Shown here: positions 1 through 11,397 of the stretch, one piece after another
How the letters are laid out: every line of letters begins with the position of its first letter
Numbering within the stretch: position 1 is the stretch's first letter
DNA from: Bombyx mori
Taxonomy: Eukaryota > Arthropoda > Insecta > Lepidoptera > Bombycidae
DNA length: 64,000 nucleotides
Direction: 5' to 3'
NCBI RefSeq assembly: GCF_030269925.1
Contig: NC_085121.1
Location: forward strand, 4,915,501-4,979,500
Notes under the pieces: model-generated
Seen by the model: only the letters and a program-made list of their open reading frames with translations
Told to the model about the DNA's origin: nothing
Database searches by the model: none
Translations under genes and position numbers: made by a program

Positions 1-259
1 CGGCAGAAATAGGCAGGGTAGTGGTACCTACCCGTGCGGACTCACAAGAGGTCCTACCACCAGTAATTACGCAAATTATAATTTTGCGGGTTTCATTTTT
101 ATTACACGATGTTATTCCTTCACCGTGGAAGTCAATCGTGAACATTTGTTAAGTACGTATTTCATTAGAAAAATTGGTACCCGCCTGCGGGATTCGAACA
201 CCGGTGCATCGCTCAACACGAATGCACCGGACGTCTTATCCGTTAGGCCACGACGACTT
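1..259 (-). mobile_element. tRNA-headed SINE, 5' part, cut by window start
   Basis: On the minus strand this begins with a tRNA-like head (A-box-like tggcctaacgg, B-box-like ttcgaatcccgc) and runs into the body shared by some 30 other copies here. The 3' tail lies outside the window. The family ends in agcaataaaa and most copies are 5'-truncated, as expected of LINE-driven retroposition. The body resembles the 3' end of an abundant Bombyx repeat (possibly BMC1-related); the exact name needs a library search. Confidence 0.8.
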
Positions 260-841
260 AACCTACTCGGTTAGTGACAATGGTTTTTTGAAACATATCG
301 TATAACCATACATATATGTACGATCACATTAATTGATATAAATAAATAAAAACACAATAAAACATTTTCAACGAGAAAGGATATTATTATGTATGTCACC
401 TAAACAAAAGGCTACAAGCAATAAACAGAGAAAAACAAAATTAACCAAACGATGTATTCCTTTTTTTACTTTTTTCCCCTTTTATAGCACAATTTAAAAT
501 CGTTTTGTTAAGTTTTTCGGAAAACCGCTTTTATAACGGATTACTATTGTGTTGCTTAAATTCTTTAATAAAACTCCGTCCGATTCGGGGTAATGCTCCC
601 TTACAAGCTAATCCTTCTGAGTCAAAAACCCATTAGTATTCTGAAGGTAGATACTGGTAAATTCCCTTTAATCTAAATCTTTATGAGCGAACAATAATTA
701 AAAATTTATAGCCAACCGACGTATATTTACGATTCAATCATTTTGGTGTGAAGAGGCAGGTATATTATGTTTAATTTATGAAAAGACGTGCAAACATTCA
801 GGTATTAGCCAATTCGGCACTCCATATTGAGTAGCATAGTG
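260..841. other. AT-rich, no feature seen
   Basis: AT-rich unique-looking sequence with no frame, repeat end or splice pattern that I can support. Confidence 0.5.
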
Positions 842-860
842 CTATAATAGTTATAAATGT

Positions 861-1032
861 TTTTTTTATACTTTTTAATGGCCTTGTAGGCCAACGAGCA
901 TGCGGCCTACTTGATGGTGGGTGCTTACCGTCGCCCATGGACTTCAGCAATGCCAAGGGCAGAGCGAAGCCGCTGCCTACCATTAAGTACTCCCCGCAAG
1001 TCTCGTTTGAAGAAGGACATGTCATAGCGCTA
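861..1032 (-). mobile_element. Bm1-type SINE with 19-bp target duplication
   Basis: On the minus strand it reads through the Bm1-like segment (gcattgctgaagtccatggg, accatcaagtaggccgcatg-like) to a T-run that is the A-tail. It is flanked by identical 19-mers ctataatagttataaatgt at 842-860 and 1033-1051, which are the target-site duplication. This fixes both ends of the insertion. Confidence 0.85.
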
Positions 1033-1345
1033 CTATAATAGTTATAAATGTAATACGCAATTAATTTATATCAGGTTAGTATTAAAGTCGCCACAAATTG
1101 AAAACGAGTAGGATTAACTGGCAAAGCGGGCAATTTCTGGCCGGGATAATAGAAAACGACCAGAGCTGTTTATAGGTAAATAGAAAATTCAAGTTAGTTT
1201 CGTTACTTAAAACAAAAACTCAGGAAAAGCGGTACTCGCCTTAATCTCTTCCTGTGGATTTCGACTTAGTGATTCAGCGGAAAATTGACATCACCATTCT
1301 CTGTGCATTTTAACAACATACTGGAATCGCTAACTGGCATTTAGT

Positions 1346-1425
1346 GATATATACAACGACATCAACAACGCAAATGCGCCACCCAACTTGAGATATAAGT
1401 TCTAAGGTCTCAGTATAGTTACAGT
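1346..1425 (-). mobile_element. tRNA-headed SINE family fragment
   Basis: A short internal segment (aaatgcgccacccaacttga, then ataagttctaaggtctcag) matches the body of the SINE family. Both ends have decayed. The rest of 1052-1849 is AT-rich and featureless. Confidence 0.6.
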
Positions 1426-1849
1426 ATAGTTTTAGATAGAATACGTAATTCATCGAATTTAATTTAATAAAAATGCAATCTACGCTGAGTAGATTAATCT
1501 ACTTCAATACGTGACCAGCATTAACACCTCTTTTGCTAATTTACGGCTTCATTAATAAACGTAAAATGATCTACGAATAATAACACGAAGTTAAATCTTT
1601 CGTATTGATAGACAGCCATATATTCCTTATTCGACCCTTAGAAAGAGACAAAACATGATCTAAGCACCGACAATTATGATATTTAGTGCCTACTATAGTT
1701 CCAGATTGTTCTATATTACATTATGATTTCGTGTAGAACAAAGCATAATAATATATTCCAATGTCATTGTTAAAATACGTTTTTTTTAATTTTTTTAATA
1801 CACATGTCGCTGAGAGGATATATAGAAACAGATCCGTTGTCATAACGAC

Positions 1850-3752
1850 ATAGAAAACTAATTTCCGTATTGCTCGTGGAGCGGAACACATTGAGCTCTG
1901 CATGTATTGATATGAACCAAGCCACAAATATCTTTCCCGTCACCCCGATGGAAGTTAAAGACTTGATCAAAGACCTACGTCCTCGCAAGGCTCCCGGTTC
2001 CGACGGTATATCTAACCGCGTTATTAAACTTCTACCCGTCCAACTCATCGTGATGTTGGCATCTATTTTCAATGCCGCTATGGCGAACTGTATCTTTCCC
2101 GCGGTGTGGAAAGAAGCGGAAGTTATCGGCATACATAAACCCGGTAAACCAAAAAATCATCCGACGAGCTACCGCCCGATTAGCCTCCTCATGTCTCTAG
2201 GCAAACTGTATGAGCGTCTGCTCTACAAACGCCTCAGAGACTTCGTCTCATCCAAGGGCATTCTCATCGATGAACAATTCGGATTCCGTACAAATCACTC
2301 ATGCGTTCAACAGGTGCACCGCCTCACGGAGCACATTCTTGTGGGGCTTAATCGACCAAAACCGTTATACACGGGAGCTCTCTTCTTCGACGTCGCAAAA
2401 GCGTTCGACAAAGTCTGGCACAATGGTTTGATTTTCAAACTATTCAACATGGGCGTGCCGGATAGTCTCGTGCTCATCATACGGGACTTCTTGTCGAACC
2501 GCTCTTTTCGATATCGAGTCGAGGGAACCCGCTCCTCCCCACGACCTCTCACAGCTGGAGTCCCCCAAGGCTCTGTCCTCTCACCCCTCCTATTTAGCTT
2601 ATTCGTCAACGATATTCCCCGGTCGCCGCCGACCCATTTAGCTTTATTCGCCGACGACACGACTGTTTACTATTCTAGTAGAAATAAGTCCCTAATCGCG
2701 AAGAAGCTTCAGAGCGCAGCCCTAGCCCTAGGACAGTGGTTCCGAAAATGGCGCATAGACATCAACCCAGCGAAAAGTACTGCGGTGCTATTTCAGAGGG
2801 GAAGCTCCACACGGATTTCCTCCCGGATTAGGAGGAGGAATCTCACACCCCCGATTACTCTCTTTAGACAACCCATACCCTGGGCTAGGAAGGTCAAGTA
2901 CCTGGGCGTTACCCTGGATGCATCGATGACATTCCGCCCGCATATAAAATCAGTCCGTGACCGTGCCGCGTTTATTCTCGGTAGACTCTACCCCATGATC
3001 TGTAAGCGGAGTAAAATGTCCCTTCGGAACAAGGTGACACTTTACAAAACTTGCATAAGGCCCGTCATGACTTACGCGAGTGTGGTGTTCGCTCACGCGG
3101 TCCGCACACACATAGACACCCTCCAATCCCTACAATCCCGCTTTTGCAGGTTAGCTGTCGGGGCTCCGTGGTTCGTGAGGAACGTTGACCTACACGACGA
3201 CCTGGGCCTCGAATCAATTCGGAAATACATGAAGTCAGCGTCGGAACGATACTTCGATAAGGCTATGCGTCATGATAATCGCCTTATCGTTGCCGCCACT
3301 GACTACTCTCCGAATCCTGATCATGCAGGAGCCAGTCACCGTCGACGCCCTAGACACGTCCTTACGGATCCATCAGATCCAATAACCTTTGCATTAGATG
3401 CCTTCAGCTCTAATACTAGGGGCAGGCTTAGGGACCCCGGTAACCGTACTCGTCGAACTCGACAAAGAGGTCGACGTGCAACCTAACCCATGCATCAGCC
3501 CGCTGAGTTTCTCGCCGGATCTTCTCAGCGGGTCACGATTCCGATCCGGTAGTAGATTCATTCGCGAAACAATTGCTCTTGAGTTGTTAGGTCTCCTTCG
3601 GAGGCGCTCGGGCAGTTGTTAGCAAATCCCGCCCCTCTTGGCTGAGCCTTTGCTCGCCCACCTGTCCTGGTGAAACTGGAAAGGCCTTCGGGCCACCAGT
3701 AAACTTTCATCAAAAAAAAAATAAAAAAAAAAAAAATTAAAAAAAAAAAAAA
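1850..3752 (+). mobile_element. jockey-clade non-LTR retrotransposon, 5'-truncated
   Basis: A LINE that keeps the reverse-transcriptase half of ORF2, a 3' UTR (about 3487-3710) and an A-rich tail ending near 3752. ORF1 and the endonuclease domain are absent, so it is 5'-truncated; the 5' boundary near 1850 is approximate. The last codons and 3' UTR are nearly the same as the minus-strand insertion at 41484-41857, so the family moved fairly recently. Diverged relatives lie at 4537, 19385, 55372 and 63627. Confidence 0.88.
1870..3486 (+). CDS. reverse transcriptase (partial LINE ORF2)
   Basis: A 538-codon open frame for the RT and C-terminal part of a jockey-clade ORF2. Visible motifs: YRPISLL at residues 101-107; the catalytic block FFDVAKAFD with Asp174; VPQGSVLSPLLF at 231-242; and FADD with Asp262/Asp263. 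A thumb-like region follows (RKVKYLGVTLD and onward) and a basic C terminus ends in RTRRTRQRGRRAT. In the intact family this enzyme primes cDNA synthesis from nicked chromosomal DNA. The first codon is not a real start: a stop lies just upstream and the endonuclease half is missing, so this copy cannot move by itself. The RT frame has no internal stop or frameshift, which is unusual among the relics here and suggests a young insertion. Confidence 0.85.
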   Translation: MLVERNTLSSACIDMNQATNIFPVTPMEVKDLIKDLRPRKAPGSDGISNRVIKLLPVQLIVMLASIFNAAMANCIFPAVWKEAEVIGIHKPGKPKNHPTSYRPISLLMSLGKLYERLLYKRLRDFVSSKGILIDEQFGFRTNHSCVQQVHRLTEHILVGLNRPKPLYTGALFFDVAKAFDKVWHNGLIFKLFNMGVPDSLVLIIRDFLSNRSFRYRVEGTRSSPRPLTAGVPQGSVLSPLLFSLFVNDIPRSPPTHLALFADDTTVYYSSRNKSLIAKKLQSAALALGQWFRKWRIDINPAKSTAVLFQRGSSTRISSRIRRRNLTPPITLFRQPIPWARKVKYLGVTLDASMTFRPHIKSVRDRAAFILGRLYPMICKRSKMSLRNKVTLYKTCIRPVMTYASVVFAHAVRTHIDTLQSLQSRFCRLAVGAPWFVRNVDLHDDLGLESIRKYMKSASERYFDKAMRHDNRLIVAATDYSPNPDHAGASHRRRPRHVLTDPSDPITFALDAFSSNTRGRLRDPGNRTRRTRQRGRRAT

Positions 3753-4536
3753 CAAATATCTTTATTAATAATACGCATGTATATATGATGATGGCTTTGT
3801 CTTTAGATGAATGATCTGCAAAACGTATTCAAGCCGTTCATTGTCGATGAAGGTTTAAGGCACCAAGCATGCCTTGAGTTTGCAAGTCCTTATATGCTTA
3901 TAATAAAAAGAACTAAAACAACTCGATATTTCGAATTCGATATGCTCTTCATTTCACGGAACGACATTTCATTATAAGGTTTCCGAGTGAATGTGTCCCA
4001 ACACTTTTCATTTCCATTTAAAAAGAATCGAGTCATAAATATTAAAGGGACGCGATTTATAACAGCTCATTTTTTTGTCACGTCTGTTTCAGTGCTCGTT
4101 AGATAAATGAAATGGTTCTCTGCCACCTTATGAATGGCAATTTTAGAGTATTCAACTGATCTTTATTTGTTATCTTGAAAGATGAACTCGTGATCTAGTA
4201 CCATCTTGAAACGAAAAGTAGGAATTGAGCTATAGAGAAAGTAACAGACACAAAAAATTCACACAAATCTCCAAAAATATATACGAGTTTTGTGAGCCGT
4301 AAAGATTATTAAATTGAACATTTACTTATGGTATACAATATCACCAGTTAAAATCTATTAACTTTCTGATTAAGGAATCAATACAATAGTAACCAGATCA
4401 AATAAAAAGAGGTTCGTAAGAAAACTCTAGTGTGGAAAGACTACTATGGACTAATAACGATGAACAATCTAGACTTTAACTTAATATCTTACGCTGCGTG
4501 GTGGCATTTATTCTGTGATGTTTTAACCCATAGACA
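3753..4536. other. AT-rich, no feature seen
   Basis: Flank between two jockey-family remnants. I see no coding or repeat structure. Confidence 0.45.
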
Positions 4537-4725
4537 CAGCCCACTGAGTTTCTTGCCGGATCTTCTTAGTGGGCCACGTTTCCGATCCGGTGGTAGATTC
4601 TGCGAAGCACTGCTCTTGCTAGGACTTCGCAGAGAGCCAGTGTTAGCAACACCCCGAGAGCTCACCTACACGCTAGGGTAACGCTGAAACAGCCTCTCAA
4701 GGCTATCAGCATAGGTAGGAAAAAA
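4537..4725 (+). mobile_element. jockey-family 3' UTR fragment
   Basis: Shares the block cccactgagtttcttgccgg / cttagtgggccacg / tccgatccggtggtagattc with the jockey-clade 3' UTR, in the same variant as the copy at the window end. It ends in the cctctcaaggctatcagc segment and a short A-run. No coding part remains. Confidence 0.65.
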
Positions 4726-5911
4726 TCTATGATGTTTATGAATATCGACAACCGAATGGTGGGCCGAAAGAACGTCCATCGTTTCAGAGAAAAAAACTTA
4801 AAAAAGGAGGCCCGTTCAATATTCATACAGTCGCTATCTTTTTGTACAACAAAGATACATAAGACTTAGAGATAAATAAGATGACATCAAAGTTAAAGTC
4901 GTTTTAAATAGGGATAATAATAACGTACAAGGCTAAAACTCTTGATTAACAAGAAGAAACAAAAAAACAGCTAAGTACACGTTTATTTGATTAATTGAAA
5001 CCCTTGATGTCAATAATGTCAATTAGATGATCTTAGAGGCAAACAATATCCATATTGATATTAATATTAGTAATTATCAAACCAACTGATATAAATTTGA
5101 AATGGTTGTTTATACTACAATCGGAAATTTTCTTTGAAACATCTACCACTGCTTAGAGGAAAACCTGCGATCATCTATCATGAATGGCGTTAATAATTCT
5201 TAACGGTATTGAATGATCTATTTTTCTGCTAGCTTAAATATTTGTAGCGTGCAACATTCGATCACGTCGGGCTCACCACTGTGGTTTGTTATTTTATCTT
5301 CCTATTCGCGGGATATTTTCACTCCGAATATATAAAAGTCAAACAGACTATTTCAATAATATCTATAATGTGTACAATATTAAAATATAAACTAAAAAAA
5401 GAGTAAACAACGCAGGCACTAGGAGATACAAATTAAAACACAAACCACACATTAATAAATAAATATAAAAAATCGAAATTCATTGAAAAAAGTATTCAAA
5501 TACCGCTTACGTTACGTGTTACACTCAAACTCTGATCTATGTTTATAAATCGTTTATTACGCCCTTATCGTTTCTTCGTGGAGGGACGGACTCTTTTGAA
5601 TCATGACGTTTTAATACAAGGAGTGTAGAGCTATTGAATCAAATACGTTCGTAACCCTATTTCAGAAACGCGACACAAAGACCCGTTAAGTTAAAGAAAA
5701 AGGTATACAATATATACCGTAAGGCATTGTAATAAGATTCAAAAGGCTTTCTCTGCATAGGTTTTGTTCTTTTTGTTCCCTCTGAAACTAAGTTTAGAGG
5801 CGTTCCGAACTTCTACCCGATGGTATTCGCTGCCGACGTGCATTGTAGTCAGTTCTGTTTTACAAGCTGAGTTGATATACAATTCGTTTCTTTTCAATTA
5901 TGGAATCTATA
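4726..5911. other. AT-rich, no feature seen
   Basis: Long AT-rich stretch. Short frames here look random. Confidence 0.45.
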
Positions 5912-6201
5912 TCTATATATATAAAAATGAATTGCTGTTCGTTAGTCTCGCTAAAGCTCGAGAACGGCTGGACCGATTTGGCTAATTTTGGTCTTGAATT
6001 ATTTGTGGAAGTCCAGAGAAGGTTTAAAAGGTAGATAAATATGAAAATGCACGGAATTAAATAAAAATAACAATTTTGTTTTTCCTTTGATGTGTCCCCC
6101 GTCCGTCGGATTCCTTTTGTTTGTTTTAAGTTTATGTTATACAATAGTTTAGGTCTTTTATTTATCGATTGAGGCACTACAAAGTCTGCTGGGTCAGCTA
6201 G
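5912..6201 (+). mobile_element. Helitron-like non-autonomous element
   Basis: Starts with TCTATATATATAAAAATG after an A and ends at ...gggtcagCTAG before a T, the A|T target and TC...CTAG ends expected of Helitrons. It carries the internal block gctcgagaacggctggaccg, common in lepidopteran Helitron-like repeats. No helicase frame, so it would depend on a partner for rolling-circle movement. Confidence 0.6.
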
Positions 6202-6465
6202 TTATCAATATAAAGATTTGTGACCCACCTATGTAGGTGGACCACGAATCCAAAGCATTCATAATTGTCTGCCTTATATGGACAATTATATTAGTTTAAT
6301 AAAATTAAGGCGTAAAATCTACATTTTCAGTTTTTCTACAGTATTCCCGCAATTTAAAGAGTGGTACTCCTGGTAATGCCTATTACGCGTATAGTTTTAA
6401 ATGTATATTATAGAAGAGCGGATAAATTTAATTTTACTTTCAATTTAACTGTGTCACGAAGCTAC

Positions 6466-6576
6466 TTATATCTCAAGGTGTGTGGCGCATTTATGTTGTA
6501 GATGTCTATGGGCTCCAGTAACCATTTAACACCAGGTGGGCTGTGAGCTCGTCCACACATCTGAGCAATAAAAAAA
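6466..6576 (+). mobile_element. tRNA-headed SINE, 3' tail only
   Basis: From tatctcaaggtg through ccagtaaccatttaacacc to agcaataaaaaaa. Strongly 5'-truncated copy. Confidence 0.75.
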
Positions 6577-6790
6577 CTTATATTGAAATAAATTAAGTTT
6601 TTAACTTAAAGCTTATATCTGACGTTACAAGCATTTAAAATTACATACTACCAGTACATGTTGTATATTGGCGTTATAAAAGATAAATAAAAAAAATTTA
6701 CCCACAAGTAAGAAGTAACTCAAACTGTAAATAAATTTCTGAAGTAGTGGGACTTTAGGTACAATGTCTTGTTAGTCCATACTGATTAGG

Positions 6791-6907
6791 TACCATGACC
6801 GGTCTTTTTCGACCACGGGGCGGTAAATGCGTTCTGGTTCGAAGGGTGGAACAGCTGTTATCCCATACAAATGAGACTTAGACGTCATATTTCAAGGTGG
6901 ATGGCCG
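6791..6907 (+). mobile_element. SINE body fragment
   Basis: Diverged middle part of the same family (ggttcgaagggtggaacagc and following). It is cut off abruptly and followed by the 5' head of another copy. Confidence 0.6.
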
Positions 6908-6914
6908 TTATCAA

Positions 6915-7116
6915 AAGTCGTCGTGGCCTAAAGGATGAGACGTCCAGTGCATTCGTATCTAGCGATGCACCGGTGTCGGAATCCCGCCGGCGGGTACCAA
7001 TTTTTCTAAAGAAATACTTCCACGGTTAAGTAATAATTTCGTGTAATAAAAATCAAACCCGCAAAATTATAATTTGCGTAATTACTGATCGTAGGACCTC
7101 TTGTGAGTCCGCACGG
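6915..7116 (+). mobile_element. SINE 5' head with tRNA-like promoter
   Basis: Starts at gtcgtcgtggcctaaagg (A-box-like) and includes gtgtcggaatcccgcc (decayed B box). It continues to ctcttgtgagtccgcacgg and stops, so the 3' half is missing. Confidence 0.7.
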
Positions 7117-7362
7117 ACTTTCTATGTGTGACGGAGACAGACATATACTCGTACTATATAAAACATACCACGATACCAAATATTAAATAACTTCGACAAA
7201 AATAAGAAATTCGTTCACGAATCGAACGCTAACCTATGCTACAATAGTTATTGTCTCTAACTAGTAATTATTAGACAGCAAATTTGTAACACCCAGTGAT
7301 CTTCATTTATGCAAGTGAAAAAACACTTTGAAAACTTACTCAAACATATTTAAATTAATTTA

Positions 7363-7605
7363 ACTACTGGTGGTAGGACCTCTTGTGAGTACGCTGGGGT
7401 AGGTACCACCACCCCGCCTCGTTCTGCCGTGAAGCAGTAATGCGTTTCGGTTTGAAGGGTGGGGCAGCCGTTGTAACTATACTGAGACCTTAGAACTCAT
7501 ATCTGAAGGTGGCTGGCGGCATTTACGTTGTAGATGTCCATGGGCTCCAGTAACCATTTAACACCGGCTATGAGCTCATCCACTCATCTAAGCAATAAAA
7601 AAAAA
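7363..7605 (+). mobile_element. tRNA-headed SINE, 5'-truncated
   Basis: From ctactggtggtaggacc to agcaataaaaaaaaa. The gap back to 7117 is unrelated sequence and the two copies overlap in content, so they are separate insertions. Confidence 0.75.
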
Positions 7606-8038
7606 GTATGTTTTTGAAACTAAATTAATAACAATTCTGTCCCAAATAACCAATATATATTTTTAACATCGGCTACTTGACAACACCACTGTAATTTTGT
7701 GTTTTGTGTATCGTTATGAAAACAGTTTCCTTTTCAAAGAGAAGCCAATTTTCATCATTTCTCTTGCCCAGCCATCTGTAGAAGCAGTATACATGAATGC
7801 ACTGAAAAATGTACTGCGCCAGTTTTAAAACAAATCAGTAAACATTTTCCAGTGAACGAATTTGAATAACACAAACATAATTTTCAGTGGGGGAGTACTT
7901 TTTAATACTGTACTTTGTATAATTAAAAAAAATAACACAAACGCTCACTTCCTCATTTAGATTCAAATGAGAACTTCCCCTGGAATAAAATACGAATATA
8001 TATATTATATAGCTATTTTATGTTAAGTAATTAAGGCG
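7606..8038. other. AT-rich, no feature seen
   Basis: No supported feature. Confidence 0.45.
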
Positions 8039-8284
8039 TTTTTTTTTTATTGCTTAAACGGGTGGACGAGCTCACAGCCCACCTGGTTAAGTGGTTACTG
8101 GAGCCCATAGACATCTACGACGTAAATGCGCCACCCACCTTGAGATATAAGTTCTAAGGTCTCAAGTATAATTACAACGGCTGCCCCACCCTTCAAACCG
8201 AAACGCATTACTGATTCACGACAGAAATAAGCAGGGCGGTGGTACCTACCCGTGCGGACTCACAAGAGGTCCTACCACCAGTAA
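8039..8284 (-). mobile_element. tRNA-headed SINE, 5'-truncated
   Basis: T-run plus attgctt, then gggtggacgagctcacagcc through to ctaccaccagtaa. Typical truncated copy without the tRNA head. Confidence 0.8.
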
Positions 8285-8781
8285 GGAATAAATTAATATA
8301 TATAGCTATTTTATGTTAAGTAATTAAGTCGATTAATGAATAATATGATCTCCCTCTCAACAAATCCTAAGCGACTCGAAACACGAAATACTACATGTAT
8401 TACAATGTAATGAATGATGCAGAACCGAGGCCACTAAACCCCGGTACTAAAATCCTGCTATTCTCAGAATGATCATAAACGACGTTATTATGGTGTCACG
8501 TCCGAAATTATTATTTTAATGGCACAATGCAAACATCACAGCTCAGTCTTAGCAATATTCTGAGAGACAAAGTAAGATTACTATTGTGCTAGTTGAATGA
8601 TGGGCGCTATTCAACGGAAATGTCAACAAACTCACCGAATCGAAAACATTCAATACGAAATGTGTTGATTAAATGCCTATCTGCTTTATATTATAGAAGA
8701 TTAATACGTTTTATTATCGTTCTTTTTTATGACGGGAAGAAATCTCCCACGAACTACAGGGCAGCCTCATAGGTGTCAACT
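8285..8781. other. AT-rich, no feature seen
   Basis: No supported feature. Confidence 0.45.
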
Positions 8782-8990
8782 TTTTTTTCTTATAGTTTAG
8801 ATGGGTGAACGAGCTTACACCTGGCTTTAAGTGGTTACTGGAGCTCATACACATCTACAACGTAAATGCGCCACCCACCTTGAGATATAAGTTCTAAGGA
8901 CTCAGCATAGTTACAACGGCTGCCCCACCCTTCAAACCGAAACACATTACTGCTTCACGGCAGAAATAAGGCGGTGGTACCTACCACCAG
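8782..8990 (-). mobile_element. tRNA-headed SINE, 5'-truncated
   Basis: T-run, then a diverged tail and body ending at cctaccaccag. Confidence 0.75.
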
Positions 8991-9068
8991 CGATATATCC
9001 GAAGGCAATTGTAGTAGCGTTAAAAACAATTGACTTAAAATCTTTCGAAATCGTCGTAGCCTAAAGGG

Positions 9069-9188
9069 TCCCGCCGTCTCAATAGTTCCGACTGGGCTTC
9101 CACCCGGTCCGGGGTAGGGCGCCGGCTGTAAGCGGCAGGAGTTTTTAGTGAGGTTCGACTCCCACATACCCCACCTGCCGAACGATGC
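9069..9188 (+). mobile_element. R1-clade LINE 3' UTR fragment
   Basis: Matches in reverse the 3' UTR of the LINE at 50938-51562: cccgccgtctcaatagttcc, cacccggtccggggtagggc, ggcaggagtttttagtgagg, then gttcgactcccacat. It has no poly-A and no coding part. Confidence 0.65.
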
Positions 9189-9482
9189 GATTGTGCTAGT
9201 GTCCATATTTTTCAGACAGGTACCAAATCTAGTAAAATACGTACTTAATAAATGTTCACGAATGACTTCAACGGTGAATGAATAGCATCGTGTAATAAAA
9301 GTATATATGTATGTGAATATATATAAGATGATATGATTATATATAAGATATAAGTGTAAATTTTAAATGATTATCATGATTCTTGAGTATTGTGAATTAT
9401 TGATTGATTGAATATTGTGTACGTTGTATAATATTGTGTATACAGTGTATGTGTTTGTATATTTATGTAATATTATTATCAA
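9189..9482. other. TA-rich low-complexity stretch
   Basis: Dominated by tatata/gtatat runs, with no gene signal. Confidence 0.5.
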
Positions 9483-9612
9483 TTTTTTTATTTCCGCAAT
9501 AAGTAACGCACCTATTACACAACTCTCTACACCACCCTTGGTTGTCTGAAAAAGAATACCTCAGGCATTAAGTCCGCCATTGTACCCTTGTGCATGAACT
9601 TGAATAAATAAA
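9483..9612 (+). mobile_element. possible RTE-clade LINE 3' terminus
   Basis: The segment ttggttgtctgaaaaagaat...aagtccgccattgtaccc, ending in gaataaataaataaa, resembles the terminal part of lepidopteran RTE elements. A related end lies near 40430-40525. Confidence 0.35.
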
Positions 9613-9762
9613 TAAAAATCAAACCCGCAAAACTATTATTTGCGTAATTACTAGTGATGAGGCCTTTTGTGAGTCCGCACGGGTTTGCATCACAATCTCA
9701 CCTATTTCTGTCGTGAAGCGTGAATGCGTTTCGATTTGAAGGGTGGGACAGACGTTGTACAG
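9613..9762 (+). mobile_element. SINE internal fragment
   Basis: From aaaatcaaacccgcaaaac through the gtgagtccgcacggg region to gaagggtgggacag. Both ends are missing. Confidence 0.7.
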
Positions 9763-10676
9763 TACAGTAAAATAATTCCCAAGATGCTAATTGTACCATA
9801 TCTAAATCAACGATTTCTATTAGTGACGTTCTATCAATTAAACCATTTATATGAATATACGTGTATAGGTGATTCAATCGTGTTCGTTAATCTTAGTAAA
9901 GTAAGTACACTGCACATGATATATTTTACAAGTTCATAAATTGGCTTCATCTAGCAACCCCAAGTAGGTTACTCTCAGATTGCAATTTTTCTCGCAGCAT
10001 AAACCCTTGAATATTCATAAAAAGGAAAAAAAGCATTGATAACAAAATCTTCGCTGAAAAAGCGTTTCGAGGCTAAACAACCGTGAACACGTACCTACAT
10101 ATATATTCTCTCACTTTTTATCTTTTTTGGAGCTCGGCTATCTAAACAAGCACCGCGCCCGGATATGTACGGTTATGGCTCGTCTGGATGTACGAATTTT
10201 CCGCTTTTACCGACCGTACGTACGAGCTTTGTTTTAAATATATAAACTACTTTTAAACCGTTTTATGTTTTGTATCAGCTTAATACAGGTTGCTCTTCAG
10301 AGTAAAAACGCGCTTTTGTAAACGAAAAAGAGCTTGCTTTTTTTAAATTTGAATTTATTGGTCAATTTATATAAGTCTAAATTGGGTCTTATAATTTATC
10401 GTACTGTCAGATTAAGCTAATGGTTAGCAAATATGTTATCAAAGCTACCGAATATCTATTTTTTTTAATTGAATTTAAAACATTCTTGTGTGAAAATTTA
10501 TATCAATTATATCATTATGTCTAACGTTGTGTCTTTCGTACTAAATGTGTTAAATATTATTTCAGATAATAAATAGATTTTATTATAGATAATACAGAAT
10601 TTTAATAACTTACATGGCACATAGTAATATCGTATATAAGAATTTTTAGCAAATGTAGAGATGTTCAAATACTCAC
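9763..10676. other. AT-rich, no supported feature
   Basis: An open frame at 9724-9939 starts inside the SINE fragment and is not credible. The remainder is AT-rich. Confidence 0.45.
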
Positions 10677-10782
10677 TGGTGGTCCACAGTGAGTGCTCGT
10701 CGTGGGGGCGCCACGAGTGCAACAGGCCACGCGGCCTGAACTAGCGATTCTCTGACGAACTGCTCCCACGATGGCGAGGGAC
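10677..10782 (-). CDS. candidate internal exon, unknown protein
   Basis: A GC-rich island of 106 nt on the minus strand, inside AT-rich DNA. It is preceded by a good acceptor (atatcttttcag) and followed by a consensus donor (gtgagtattt). Read after two leading bases it encodes PSPSWEQFVRESLVQAAWPV and then ALVAPPRRALTVDH without a stop. A second frame is also open, and the third hits a stop, so the frame is a preference. In the preferred frame the exon starts by completing a codon with two bases, which would fit an upstream exon ending in one spare base, such as 21652-21716. I do not recognise the protein. Confidence 0.4.
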
Positions 10783-11065
10783 CTGAAAAGATATCAGTTG
10801 AATTTCGGAATTTAAGTGCTTGTAAAAAATGCTTTAGTTGGGCTGACGAACCTCCTCTTCTCGCTAATTCTGCATCTGATTAGTACATAACCTTTTTCTC
10901 TGATATGTACCACCAGCTTAGACTCTAAGCAGTGCGTACCGCTTGAACGTTCAGTGTATTGGGATCGAAGAAACATTTGCCGTTAAATGCTTCTCGGAGG
11001 CCATAGACAACAAAAATACTTGAAACATGAAGTCTAAGTTAATATTATAATATTATAATAACTTA

Positions 11066-11397
11066 CTAGCGGTCCGCTCCGGCTCCGCTCGGGTCTTTAA
11101 CAAAAACTTGTAAATACTAATGTGTTCTACAAAGTCGTAGTACATTATTTTATTCTATCATCAATAGTTTTCGCAGAGCACACGATATTTTAGGTATTTT
11201 TTTTTACACCTTGGGTTACATTATTGGAGTTTTAGTAAAGATCCCTAATTTGTTTCAAAAAATATTATAGCCTGTGTCACTCGGGAATAGTGTAGCTTCC
11301 AAACAGTGAAAGAATTTTTCAAATCGGTTCAGTAGTTTCAGAGCCTATTCAACAAAACAAACAAACAAATCTTTCGTCTTTATAATATTAGTATAGA
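11066..11397 (-). mobile_element. Helitron-like element
   Basis: On the minus strand it begins tctatactaatattataaag after an A, contains ccgaaactactgaaccgattt-like sequence, and ends ccgctagt with CTAG before a T. Same terminal signature as the elements at 38363 and 60800. Confidence 0.65.

Noticed and set aside
9724..9939. 71-codon plus frame ending at a gtaagta donor
   Set aside because: It begins in a SINE fragment and the rest has no family features.
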